Assembly (NCBI GenBank): GCA_016792625.1
Contig: JAEUKK010000156.1
Location: forward strand, 62,001 to 126,000
Origin: Deltaproteobacteria bacterium
Lineage (GTDB): Bacteria > Myxococcota_A > UBA796 > UBA2385
Direction of reading: 5' to 3'
DNA: 64,000 nucleotides
Each line of letters starts with the position of its first letter. Positions within the stretch are counted from its first letter, which is position 1. Below, one piece after another: positions 6,939 to 15,465 of the stretch. The position numbers and the translations under genes were made by a program. The notes beneath the pieces are model-generated. The model worked only from the letters and a program-made list of their open reading frames with translations. It was not told where the DNA came from and searched no databases.

Positions 6939-9806
6939 ATGGCGGGTGCGCAAGATGGGGGAGAGGGCGGCGGGCTCAGCCGACGGGGGCTGCTCGGGCG
7001 GGGCCTGCTGGCGGGCATCGGCTTGGGGGCGCTGCGCGGCGCCCGCGGAGAGGAGCCTGCCCCTCCGCCGCCGATGCCGACGCCGGTCCCTGCCCCGGCG
7101 CCGCTGCCCGGCCCTCCCACGGTCTCCCTCGAGGTGAACGGGCGCGCCCACGAGGTGGCGGCCGACGCCGACGCCCTGCTGCTCGACACGCTGCGCGACG
7201 GCCTCGGGCTGCGCGGCGCCAAGCGGGCCTGCGGCCACGGGGCCTGCGGCGCCTGCACGGTGCTGGTCGGCGGCAGCCCGCGGGTGAGCTGCCTGCTGCC
7301 CACGGTCTGCGCGGCGCCGGGCCCCGTGCGCACCGTGGAGTCCTTCGGTGTGGGCGCGGCGGACGGTCTACACCCAGTGCAGCGCGCCATTTTGGTGAAC
7401 GACGCGCTGCAGTGCGGCTACTGCACGCCCGGTTTTGTGACCAGCGGCGTGGCCCTCTATGAGGCGAGTCGGGCCGACGCGCCGCCTGACCGCGAGGCGG
7501 TGATCGACGCGCTCGAGGGCAACCTCTGCCGCTGCGGCGCCCACCAGCGCTTGGTGACCGCGATCATGGAGGCCTGCGCCGGCAAATATGAGCAGGCCCT
7601 GCCCCTGCCCTTGCCCACGCCGCGGGTGGACGGGCCCGAGAAGGTGCGCGGGGCCGCGGTCTACACCGTCGACGTGCAGCTCGAGGGCCAGCTGGTCGCC
7701 AAGGTGCTGCGCAGCCCCCTGGCCCACGGTCGTGTGCTCGGCCTGCAGCGCGCCGCCGCCGAGGCGGTGCCGGGCGTGCGGGCGGTCCACGTGCTCGTGC
7801 CCAACGGCGGCCTGCTGCGCTACCCCGGCCAAGAGATCGCCGCGGTGGCCGCGGACTCTGAGGCGGCGGCGCTGGCCGGCCTCGAGGCCCTCCGCCCCGA
7901 GCTCGCGCCCCTGCCCGCCGCGCTGGGCTTCGCGGCGGCGCGGGCCGCCGAGGCGCCGCCGGTCTACGCCGACGCCTCTGCGGCCACCCACGACGCGCCC
8001 CCGGCCAACGAGGGGCCGGTCCTGCCGTCGAAGCTCGTCGGCAACCTGCGCGGGCCGATGACCAGCAGCCAATTCGCGCGCCCTCGCGGGGCGGCCGAGC
8101 GGGTCAGCGCCTCGGTCCAGGCCGGCGGGGCCGGCGCCGAGCTGGTGGCGAGCACCGCGGTCATCTCGCACTGCGCGCTCGAGCCCCACGCCGCGGTCGC
8201 CCGGTGGACGGGGGCCAAGCTCGAGGTCTGGGCCTCGACCCAGAGCGTGGTGATGCTCGCCGAGGACTTGGCCGAGCGCTACGACCTCCGCCGGGCCGAT
8301 GTGCGCGTTTTTGCGCCCTACGTCGGCGGGGCATTCGGCGGCAAGGTGGGCCTCAGCCCCGAGATCCTCATCGCGGTCGACCTCGCACGCCTCGCCGGCG
8401 CCCCGGTGGCCCTGCGCCTCGACCGGGCGGAGGAGCTGGCGGTGGGCGGCGCGCGCCCCGGCGCCGAGCTGCGCCTCTCGCTCGCCGCGGACGCCGACGG
8501 CGGCCTCGCCGGCATGAAGTACGAGGCCTACGCCGACAACGGCGTGTCGGTCGGCGTCAACACCGCGATGATGCTGCGCCTTAGCTACCGCAGCCCCCAC
8601 AAAGACCTCGTCGACTTCGACGTGCTCTCGCACCAGCCGCCGAGCCGGCCCATGCGCGCGCCGGGCGGCCCCGCGGCCTACTTTGCGCTGGAGCAGGCGG
8701 TGGACATGGTCGCCGCCGGCCGGGCCGAAGACCCGGTGGCCCTGCGCCGCCGCTGGGATCAGACCCCGGCCCGCCTTCGCCTCTATGACGCGGTTGACGG
8801 CGTTCCGCTCTGGCGTGACCGCGGGCCGGCCCGGGCGGGCAGCGGGCGCTACCGCCGGGGCGTCGGCCTCGCCGCGGCGACCTGGTTCGGCTTCCTCGAC
8901 CCCGCCAGCCAGCTGCGGCTCGACGTCGGGCCCGATGGGCTGCTCGCTTCGACCGCGGCCCAAGACATGGGGAACGGCGTGCGCAGCGTCATCGCCGCCG
9001 AGGTGGCCCGGGTCTTCGGGCTGCTGCCCCAGGCGGTGCGGGTGCGCCTCGGCGACAGCGACGACGTCTACGGCCCGATGGCCGCCGGTTCGCGGTGCAC
9101 GGCCTCGCTGGGGCCGGCGGCCACCGACGCGGCGCTCGAGCTGCGCGACGAGCTGGTGGCCGAGGCCGAGGCGCGCCTGGGCCTGCGCGGGGCGGTGGCC
9201 GACGGCGACCACCTGCGCCACGCGGGCGGCCGGATGCCCTGGGCCGAGCTGTTCACCAAGCTGCCGCCGCAGACGGTCACCCGGAAGCGCCGCCGCGATC
9301 CAGCGGGCTACTTCTTGCCCATCGCGGTGGAGCACAGCCTGCTCTACGACCGCCTGCCCGGCGTGGTGCAGGTCATCGCGGTCGAGGTCGACACGCGGCT
9401 CGGCCGGGTCCGGGCGGTGGAGAGCTGGTCGGGCCTCTCGGTCGGTCGCATCGTGACCCCCGAGATGGCGCGCAGCCAGATCGAGGGTGGTGTGGTGCAG
9501 GGCGTCTCCGCTGCTTTGTACGAGGAGCGGCGCACCGACCCGGGCACCGGGCGCCTGCTGAGCGCGGGCATGGAGTCCTACCGGATCGCCGGGGTGGGCG
9601 ACGCGCCGCAGATGACCGTGTTCTTCGACGAGACGCCGCTCGAGGGCGTGCATGGAGGGGGCATGGGCCTCGCCGAGCTGTCCACGGTCGCGGTCACCGC
9701 GGCCCTCGCCAACGCCGTGGCCCACGCCACCGGCTGGCGCCCGCTCGCGCTGCCGCTGCGCCCCGACCGCGTGCTGGCCGGCCTCGCCGCCGTGGGGGCC
9801 GCATGA
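6939..9806 (+). CDS. Tat-exported molybdenum hydroxylase, Fe-S and Mo subunits fused
   Basis: 955 residues. The ATG at 6939 has GGAGG four bases upstream and gives an N-terminus with a twin-arginine signal (SRRGLLGRGLLAG, then a hydrophobic stretch). About residues 60-220 are the [2Fe-2S] module: a plant-type cluster in CGHGACGACTV near 98 and a second in CGYCTPGF plus LCRCGAHQR. The remainder is the molybdopterin-binding large subunit of the xanthine dehydrogenase/aldehyde oxidase family, with GGAFGGKVG and RPMRAPGGPAA. A C-terminal Glu in GLAE aligns with the catalytic Glu of GVGE in relatives. The enzyme should oxidise aldehydes or N-heterocycles in the periplasm; the substrate is not evident. 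Related enzymes usually have separate small and large chains. Its stop overlaps the next gene by four bases. Confidence 0.9.
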   Translation: MAGAQDGGEGGGLSRRGLLGRGLLAGIGLGALRGARGEEPAPPPPMPTPVPAPAPLPGPPTVSLEVNGRAHEVAADADALLLDTLRDGLGLRGAKRACGHGACGACTVLVGGSPRVSCLLPTVCAAPGPVRTVESFGVGAADGLHPVQRAILVNDALQCGYCTPGFVTSGVALYEASRADAPPDREAVIDALEGNLCRCGAHQRLVTAIMEACAGKYEQALPLPLPTPRVDGPEKVRGAAVYTVDVQLEGQLVAKVLRSPLAHGRVLGLQRAAAEAVPGVRAVHVLVPNGGLLRYPGQEIAAVAADSEAAALAGLEALRPELAPLPAALGFAAARAAEAPPVYADASAATHDAPPANEGPVLPSKLVGNLRGPMTSSQFARPRGAAERVSASVQAGGAGAELVASTAVISHCALEPHAAVARWTGAKLEVWASTQSVVMLAEDLAERYDLRRADVRVFAPYVGGAFGGKVGLSPEILIAVDLARLAGAPVALRLDRAEELAVGGARPGAELRLSLAADADGGLAGMKYEAYADNGVSVGVNTAMMLRLSYRSPHKDLVDFDVLSHQPPSRPMRAPGGPAAYFALEQAVDMVAAGRAEDPVALRRRWDQTPARLRLYDAVDGVPLWRDRGPARAGSGRYRRGVGLAAATWFGFLDPASQLRLDVGPDGLLASTAAQDMGNGVRSVIAAEVARVFGLLPQAVRVRLGDSDDVYGPMAAGSRCTASLGPAATDAALELRDELVAEAEARLGLRGAVADGDHLRHAGGRMPWAELFTKLPPQTVTRKRRRDPAGYFLPIAVEHSLLYDRLPGVVQVIAVEVDTRLGRVRAVESWSGLSVGRIVTPEMARSQIEGGVVQGVSAALYEERRTDPGTGRLLSAGMESYRIAGVGDAPQMTVFFDETPLEGVHGGGMGLAELSTVAVTAALANAVAHATGWRPLALPLRPDRVLAGLAAVGAA

Positions 9807-10849
9807 GCGCCGCGCCCACGCCGACCCCGCGGGCCGGCGGCACCGATTTGATGGACCGGCGGCGCCACGGCCGCCACAGCGGCCCCCTGCTCGACCTGCT
9901 CGGCGTCGCGCCGGCCGTCCCCGTCGAGATCACGCCGTGGGCGCCGGTGCTGCCTGCGCCCGCTCCCGCGACGCCAGCGGCGGGCGGGCCGGCCGGGTCC
10001 GCTCCGGTCGCGGCTGCGCCGCCCGCTCCCCCGGCGCGGATGGGGCTCCGCATCGGGGCGGGCGTGCGCATTGACGCGCTGGCTCACCATCCCGCGGTCC
10101 GGGCGGGCTTTGGCGGCCTGGCCGCGGCCGCCGGCGGCCTGGGCACACCGCAGATCCGCGCGCAGGCCACCGTGGGCGGCAACTTGCTGCAAGAGGTGCG
10201 CTGCCCCTACTTCCGCGAGGGCCTCGCCGCGGGCCACACGCCCTGTCTGAAGGCGGGCGGGGCGGCCTGCCACGCGCGGGGCGGCGACCACCTCTTCCAC
10301 GCCTGCGTCGATCTGGGCCCCTGCGTGGCGCCCCACCCGAGCACGCTGGCCGCTGCCTTGCTGTGCTGGGACGCCGAGGTGGAGCTCGACGGCGACGAGG
10401 TCTGGCCGCTGGCGCGCCTGCTCGGCGCCGAGGCAGACCCGCGGCGCACCCACGCCCTGCCCGCGGGCCGGCTGCTGCGCGCGGTCCGGCTGCCCGCGGC
10501 GGCGCCGGGGGATCGGTCTGCCTACGCCCGCGCGGCCAACCGCGGCCGCAGCGAGTGGCCTCTGGTCGAAGCCTGCGCCCGCCTCTCGGTGGATCCCGAC
10601 GGGAAGGTGCGGGCGGCGGCGGTGGCGCTGGGCGGGGTGGCCAACCGGCCGATCCGCCTGCCCGAGGTCGAGGCGGCGCTGGTCGGCCGCCCGCTCGGCG
10701 CTGGCCTGGCCGAGGCCGCGGCGCGGGCCGACGCCGCCGCGCGACCGCTGCCGATGACGGGCTACAAGCGGGGGCTGATGGTCGGCTGCGCGCTGGACGC
10801 CCTCGAACGGGCCGCCGCCGCGCCGCCCGCCCCGGAGCAGCCCGCATGA
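9803..10849 (+). CDS. FAD-binding, Fe-S subunit of the molybdenum hydroxylase
   Basis: 348 residues; the ATGA overlap with the preceding stop fixes the start. RAGGTDLMD near the N-terminus is the FAD-binding loop of the CoxM/PaoB family, and ATVGGNLLQ is the second FAD motif. It is followed by a cysteine-rich insert (RCPYF, PCLK, ACHAR, PCVAPHPS) matching the extra [4Fe-4S] site of the periplasmic aldehyde oxidoreductase subunit PaoB. A Pro/Ala-rich linker lies around residues 50-75. The subunit passes electrons from the 2Fe-2S centres to FAD. It has no signal peptide of its own, so it probably rides through Tat with its partner. It can be assigned from sequence and operon position together. 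Confidence 0.88.
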   Translation: MSAAPTPTPRAGGTDLMDRRRHGRHSGPLLDLLGVAPAVPVEITPWAPVLPAPAPATPAAGGPAGSAPVAAAPPAPPARMGLRIGAGVRIDALAHHPAVRAGFGGLAAAAGGLGTPQIRAQATVGGNLLQEVRCPYFREGLAAGHTPCLKAGGAACHARGGDHLFHACVDLGPCVAPHPSTLAAALLCWDAEVELDGDEVWPLARLLGAEADPRRTHALPAGRLLRAVRLPAAAPGDRSAYARAANRGRSEWPLVEACARLSVDPDGKVRAAAVALGGVANRPIRLPEVEAALVGRPLGAGLAEAAARADAAARPLPMTGYKRGLMVGCALDALERAAAAPPAPEQPA

Positions 10850-11082
10850 GCACCACGGTACACCTCTGTCGAAAACTTCGGTGGAAGGGCTTCTATGGCG
10901 CGAGCTGGCCGACCCCCGAGGCCCTGGCCGCCGCGCTGCGCGACAGCGACGCGCCCTTCACCTGCCTGTGGACCTGCCAGCCCTGGGGCCCCGATGATGT
11001 GCGGGCGGCGCCCGAGGCCTGCGGCCCCGACCGCGGCTGCTTCGCGCCCTCACCCCGCCAGCCCGCTCCCGCGGTGAGCTGA
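10846..11082 (+). CDS. Small cysteine-containing protein of unknown function
   Basis: 78 residues, beginning in an ATGA overlap with the FAD subunit and ending one base into the sigma factor gene. Five cysteines (8, 40, 44, 59, 65) include a CLWTC pair; tryptophans and prolines are frequent, and there is no signal peptide or membrane segment. I do not recognise the family. Its coupling between the oxidoreductase subunits and the sigma factor suggests a link with that enzyme or with sensing, for example metal or redox binding, but this is inference from position. Tight overlaps on both sides are the main evidence that it is real. Confidence 0.6.
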   Translation: MSTTVHLCRKLRWKGFYGASWPTPEALAAALRDSDAPFTCLWTCQPWGPDDVRAAPEACGPDRGCFAPSPRQPAPAVS

Positions 11083-11648
11083 TGGCGGTGGGCGGAGGGG
11101 ATCGTGCGCTCGCCGCGGCCGAAGACCAGCGGCTCATCGAGGCCCTCGCCGACGGCGAGGTCGGCGCGCTCTCCGCGCTCTTCGCCCGCCACGGGGCGAC
11201 CCTGCTCACGCTCGCCCGGCGCATGGTCGGCGACGAAGCAGAGGACCTCGTGCACGACGTCTTCGTCGAGGTTTGGCGGCACGCGGCCACCTACGATCCG
11301 GCCCGGGCCAGCGTGCGCACCTGGATGATTGTGCGCTGTCGGAGCCGCGCCTTGGACCGGCTCCGATCCGCGCGCACCCGTAGCGCCGTACCCCTCGACG
11401 AGGTGGAGGCGCTCCCCGCGGTCGAGGCCGCTGAGCTCCCCCGCCAGCTTGATGGTCAGCGCGCGGCGGCGGCGCTCGACCAGCTGAGCCCCCCGCAGCG
11501 CGAGGTGATCGCGCTGGCCTACTACGGGGGCCTGAGCGCGACCGAGATCGCCGCACAGCTGGAGATCCCCGTGGGCACCGTGAAGTCGAGGACCGCTGCC
11601 GCGCTGGCGGCCCTGCGCCGCTGGGCGGCGCCTGGGGGTGCCGCGTGA
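11082..11648 (+). CDS. ECF-type RNA polymerase sigma factor
   Basis: 188 residues, starting at an ATG that shares a base with the previous stop (TGATG). Region 2 is visible in GDEAEDLVHDVFVEVWR and SVRTWMIVRCRSRALDRLR. Region 4 is visible in LSPPQREVIALAYYGGLSATEIAAQL followed by the helix-turn-helix segment PVGTVKSR. Regions 1 and 3 are absent, as expected for group 4 (ECF) sigma factors. It overlaps the downstream cupin gene by four bases (GTGA), the usual arrangement for an ECF sigma and its regulator. The partner resembles ChrR, which places this sigma near the ECF11/RpoE-ChrR group. It may control the upstream molybdenum hydroxylase operon in which it sits. Confidence 0.93.
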   Translation: MAVGGGDRALAAAEDQRLIEALADGEVGALSALFARHGATLLTLARRMVGDEAEDLVHDVFVEVWRHAATYDPARASVRTWMIVRCRSRALDRLRSARTRSAVPLDEVEALPAVEAAELPRQLDGQRAAAALDQLSPPQREVIALAYYGGLSATEIAAQLEIPVGTVKSRTAAALAALRRWAAPGGAA

Positions 11649-12262
11649 GCGGCCCGCGCGCCGCCGAGGGCCTCGCGCTCGGCGCTGTGGATGACCTTGG
11701 CCACGTTGTTGTCGAAGAAGATGACGTGCTGGTCGCCGAGGCGCTGGTCGCAGCGGATGCGGGCCCAGGCGCAGCGGCCCCGCGCGGGGCGGCGGCCCTG
11801 CTCGCCCGGCTCAGCGCCACCGTGGCCCAGGCGGGGCGCCTCGAGCGTCATGCCGCAGCGGCGGCGGCCCTGCTCGGCGCGAGCCCGCGACGGGCGCGGC
11901 AGGTCCTCCGCCTGGTGGATGACCCGGGCGCGTGGCTTGAGCTGCTGCCGACGCTGCACACCCTCCACCTGCGCCCCGAGGCGGCCCGGGCCGGCGCCGA
12001 CGTCGGGATGGTGCGGCTGGCCCCCGACAGCGCCTTCCCCCACCACGTCCACCACGGCGGCGAAGAGGTCTTGGTGCTCGAGGGCAGCCTGCGCGACGAA
12101 GCGGGCGCGCTGCATGGGCCGGGGGTGGTCTTGGTCGAGGCGCCGGGCTCGGCGCACGAGACGGTCGCCGGGCCCGAGGGGGCCGTCTACCTCGCGGTGG
12201 TGCGCGGCCTCGAGGTCCCCGGCTGGGAGATCCCCGAGCTGCCCCTCGAGCTGCTGCGCTGA
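11645..12262 (+). CDS. ChrR-type cupin, putative anti-sigma factor without the zinc module
   Basis: 205 residues from a GTG overlapping the sigma factor stop. The C-terminal half is a cupin with a HxHx3E metal motif (in FPHHVHHGGEEV, about residues 127-138) and a later His in GSAHET. This is the ligand set of the ChrR cupin, which senses singlet oxygen and organic peroxides in Rhodobacter. The N-terminal half is helical and Ala-rich, and could hold the sigma factor. ChrR uses zinc bound through His and Cys there, but this protein has no cysteine at all. It is therefore either a zinc-independent anti-sigma factor or a cupin effector. The operon position favours sigma control. Confidence 0.75.
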   Translation: MSGPRAAEGLALGAVDDLGHVVVEEDDVLVAEALVAADAGPGAAAPRGAAALLARLSATVAQAGRLERHAAAAAALLGASPRRARQVLRLVDDPGAWLELLPTLHTLHLRPEAARAGADVGMVRLAPDSAFPHHVHHGGEEVLVLEGSLRDEAGALHGPGVVLVEAPGSAHETVAGPEGAVYLAVVRGLEVPGWEIPELPLELLR

Positions 12263-12339
12263 GCCGCCGCCGGTCCGCGCCTGCCGCCCGGCTCGGGTAG
12301 CCTCGGCCCCGCGGCCGCCGCGCCGCGCCCCGGAGGCCC

Positions 12340-13512
12340 ATGCCGCGCCCGCTCCCGCCCCGCCTCGCCGCCATCGGCGGCAGCGTCTTCTCCCGCCTCG
12401 CCGCGCAGATCAGCGCCGCGTCGCAGCCCCCGGCGCCGCTGCACGTGGGCGACACGCACCGCCCGCCGCCGCCGGGCTGCCATGTCGAGGCCCTGGCCGC
12501 CGCGACCCACCCGGGCCTGCACCGCTACCTCGCGCCCCAGGGGCACCCGGGCCTGATCGGCGACCTGGCCGCGCACCTCAGCGCGCGGTGGGGCTGTGCG
12601 GTCGACCCGGCCCGTTTGCTCATCACCCCGGGGGCCACGGGCGCGCTGAGCGCCATCGCCGCCGCCACGCTCGAGCCCGGCGACGAGGTGCTGGTCATCG
12701 CGCCCTATTGGCCGCTCATCGTCGGGATCATCCATACGGTCGGCGCGGTGCCCGTCGAGCTGCCCCTCTTCGCCCCCGGGCCGCCGCCCGCGCCCGCCGC
12801 GCTCCGGGCCGCGCTGGCCGCCGCGGTGGGCCCGCGCACCGTGGCGGTCTACCTCAACAGCCCGCACAACCCCACCGGCGCGGTGCTCGATGTTGCCCAG
12901 ATGGACGCCGTGGTCGATGTTTGCCGCGCCCACGACCTCTACCTCTGGTCCGACGAGGTCTATGCCGACCTGTCTTTTGTCGGGCCGCCCCCGCCGGTGG
13001 CCCCGCGGGCACCGGAGCGTACCTTCGCGGTGGGCAGCTTCTCGAAGGGCTGGGGGATGGCGGGCTATCGGTGCGGGTGGGTGCTGCTCCCTCCGGATCC
13101 AGCGCTGCGCGGCGCCTTGTGGAAGATGGTGACCCACCAGAGCTACGGCGCGGCCCACCCCGCCCAGCTCGCGGCGCGGGCGGCGCTCGCCGGCGGTGCG
13201 GCTTGGCAGGCCGAGGCCCGGGCCGAGGCGGCGGCGGTAGGGGCGGCGGCGGCGGCGCGGCTCGGGGTGCCCGCGCCGGCGGGGGGCTCCTTCTTGTTCC
13301 TCGATCTGCGGGGCTGCGGGCCCTCCGGCCTCAGTGAAGACGACGCGACCCACGAGATTTTGGTGCGCTGCCTCGACGCGGGCGTGCTGCTCGCGCCGGG
13401 CCGCTCCTGTGGGCAGGCCTACGCCGGCTTCGCCCGCCTCTGCTTCACGGCGGCGCCCCCAGCGCTCGTGAACCGCGCGGTCGACGCCGTGGCCGGCGTG
13501 CTCGGGCGCTGA
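12340..13512 (+). CDS. Class I/II pyridoxal-phosphate aminotransferase
   Basis: 390 residues with GGAGG just before the ATG. It follows the fold-type I pattern: a cofactor-binding GATGALSAI loop, NSPHNPTGAV containing the substrate-binding Asn, LWSDEVYADL with the Asp that contacts the pyridine nitrogen, and SFSKGWGMAGYRCGW with the Schiff-base lysine. It should catalyse amino transfer from an amino acid to a 2-oxo acid in the cytoplasm; the substrate cannot be read from the sequence. The gene follows the cupin gene by 77 bases and precedes the OmpA-like gene, so it may be a single unit. It is of normal length and appears intact. Confidence 0.9.
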   Translation: MPRPLPPRLAAIGGSVFSRLAAQISAASQPPAPLHVGDTHRPPPPGCHVEALAAATHPGLHRYLAPQGHPGLIGDLAAHLSARWGCAVDPARLLITPGATGALSAIAAATLEPGDEVLVIAPYWPLIVGIIHTVGAVPVELPLFAPGPPPAPAALRAALAAAVGPRTVAVYLNSPHNPTGAVLDVAQMDAVVDVCRAHDLYLWSDEVYADLSFVGPPPPVAPRAPERTFAVGSFSKGWGMAGYRCGWVLLPPDPALRGALWKMVTHQSYGAAHPAQLAARAALAGGAAWQAEARAEAAAVGAAAAARLGVPAPAGGSFLFLDLRGCGPSGLSEDDATHEILVRCLDAGVLLAPGRSCGQAYAGFARLCFTAAPPALVNRAVDAVAGVLGR

Positions 13513-13608
13513 CCGCCGGCGGGTGCCTCCGGCGCGACACCGGGTGCCAAGCGGGCCCGCGCTACGCTCGGCCGCCCGCGGCGGCCCCGCCGCGGCGCTG
13601 GAGGTCCT

Positions 13609-15450
13609 GTGCTCGGCCCGACGGTTCTCGCCACCGCGCTCCTGCTGCCCCGGGCGCACGCCCAAGAGGTCGTGCCCGAGGTCGCAGTGCCCGCCATCAA
13701 CGTCCAGGCGTGGCGGATGCCCGTCGACGCCGAGGCGACCCTGTGGACCGACGACGCCAGCTCGGCGCCCGACCACTACGTCGAGGCGCGGCTCGCCTAC
13801 ACCTACCTGCGGCACCCGCTGGTCTACCGCTACACCGTCGACGGCGGGCCGACCCGCGAGCTGGGCGTGCTCGACAACGTGCACCAGGCCAACCTCGTGG
13901 GGGCCTACAGCTACTGGGCGCTGCGGGTCGGCCTCGACCTGCCGCTGCTGCTGGCCGCCAACGGCGCACAGGTCCAGGCCGGCGCGGGGCTCGGCGACGT
14001 CGCGCTCGACGTCAAGGGCGTCATTTTGGACCGGGAGGGAGCGGGCGCCCCCTTTGGTGTGGCCGCGGTCAGCCGCCTCGCGCTGCCCACCGCCACCGTC
14101 GAGGGCGCGGCCCTGGGCAGCGACGGCCCCGTGTGGGAGCTCTCCGGCGTCGTCGACCACGAGCTCGGCCCGGTGCTCCTCGCGGGCAACTTGGGCACGC
14201 GGTTTCGGCGGCCGTCCACGGTGGGTGACATCGATTGGCGGGGCCAGGCCTTCTTCCGCCTCGGCGCCGGCTGGAGCCTCGCCCCCGAGGCCGGCGTCTC
14301 GGCCGATCTGGTCGGGGCGCTGGGCTACGGCAACCCGGCCTTCGACCCCTCGACCACCCCGATGGAGCTGCTGTTGGGCGGTTTTGGGCGCCCCGCGGGT
14401 GACCTGATGCTGCGCGGCGGCGTGGGCACGGCGCTCACCGCGGGGGTCTCGGCGCCCGATCTGCGCCTCATCGTCGCCGCGGGCTGGGAGCCCAAAGAGG
14501 TGCGCGACAAGGACGGCGACGGCATCTCGGACCGCCTCGACGCCTGCCCGCTCGACCCCGAGGACAAGGACCGCCACAAGGACGAGGACGGCTGCCCCGA
14601 CCCGAGCACCAAGGTGCACGTGCTCGTGCAGGATCATCTCGGCGACGTCATCTTCGGCGCAGACCTGGGCATCGAGACGCCGCTGGGCCCGAAGCTCGGC
14701 ACGGGCGACACCACGGTCGAGCTGCACCCCGGCAGCTACCCGCTCTCGGTCCAGGTGCCCCGGTACGCGCAGCACATCGGCGCGCTCGAGGTGCCTGCCG
14801 CGCCCACCTATGAGCACATCATCAAGCTCGAGCCGCTCTTCGGCGAGGTCCGCGTGGTGGTGCAGGGGGTCGATGACCTGCCGCTCAACGGCGCGGCGCG
14901 CCTCGCTGGGGGCGGCGGCGGCCGCATCTCTGGCGGCGTGGCGCGTTTTGAGGCCGACCCCGGCCGGGCCGAGGTGATCGTCCAGATTGACGGCTACCAG
15001 GCCGCTTCTGGCGTGGTGACCGTCGAGGCGGGCGATCTTGTCGAGCTGGCGCTGCAGCTGCAGCCGGCCCGCGCCCGGGTGGTGGCTGACCGCATCGAGA
15101 TCTTGGACAAGGTCTTCTTCGACGTGGGTAAGGCGACCATCAAGGCGCAGAGCTTCCCCCTGCTCGATGAGGTGGCCCGGGTGCTCATCGAGAACCCACA
15201 GCTGCTGCGGGTCAGCGTCGATGGGCACACCGACGACCAGGGCAGCGCCAAGGTGAACACGAAGCTCAGCGCGGCGCGGGCCGAGAGTGTGCGGGCCTAC
15301 TTGGTGAACAAGGGCGTGGCAGCCGACCGCCTCGTCGCCGCTGGCTACGGCCCGAGCCGGCCGCTGGTGCCGGGCAAGACCCCCGAGGCGCGTGAGCAGA
15401 ACCGCCGCGTCGAGTTCGTGATCTTGGAGCAAGCGCTGCGCACCCAATGA
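13609..15450 (+). CDS. OmpA-family outer membrane protein with thrombospondin type 3 repeat
   Basis: 613 residues from a GTG with GGAGG four bases upstream. A short signal peptide ends near AHAQ. About residues 25-300 are beta-rich and probably form an outer-membrane barrel. An Asp-rich thrombospondin type 3 segment (DKDGDGISDRLDACPLD) lies near 302-335 and is expected to bind calcium. It is followed by carboxypeptidase-regulatory-like beta domains, then an OmpA peptidoglycan-binding domain from about 495 with VDGHTDDQGS and LSAARAESVRAYL. The protein would anchor the outer membrane to peptidoglycan. This barrel, TSP3, OmpA layout is common in Myxococcota. It converges on psd with only 15 bases between the stops. 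Confidence 0.88.
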   Translation: MLGPTVLATALLLPRAHAQEVVPEVAVPAINVQAWRMPVDAEATLWTDDASSAPDHYVEARLAYTYLRHPLVYRYTVDGGPTRELGVLDNVHQANLVGAYSYWALRVGLDLPLLLAANGAQVQAGAGLGDVALDVKGVILDREGAGAPFGVAAVSRLALPTATVEGAALGSDGPVWELSGVVDHELGPVLLAGNLGTRFRRPSTVGDIDWRGQAFFRLGAGWSLAPEAGVSADLVGALGYGNPAFDPSTTPMELLLGGFGRPAGDLMLRGGVGTALTAGVSAPDLRLIVAAGWEPKEVRDKDGDGISDRLDACPLDPEDKDRHKDEDGCPDPSTKVHVLVQDHLGDVIFGADLGIETPLGPKLGTGDTTVELHPGSYPLSVQVPRYAQHIGALEVPAAPTYEHIIKLEPLFGEVRVVVQGVDDLPLNGAARLAGGGGGRISGGVARFEADPGRAEVIVQIDGYQAASGVVTVEAGDLVELALQLQPARARVVADRIEILDKVFFDVGKATIKAQSFPLLDEVARVLIENPQLLRVSVDGHTDDQGSAKVNTKLSAARAESVRAYLVNKGVAADRLVAAGYGPSRPLVPGKTPEAREQNRRVEFVILEQALRTQ

Positions 15451-15465
15451 GGGGGCGCGGTGGCC

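Noticed and set aside
7368..9725. Minus-strand frame of 785 codons over the Mo hydroxylase
   Set aside because: Antisense of a clear enzyme gene; no domains, shadow composition.
12187..15447. Minus-strand frame of 1086 codons opposite aminotransferase and OmpA-like genes
   Set aside because: Covers two well-supported genes and is made of Arg/Gly/His-rich shadow sequence.
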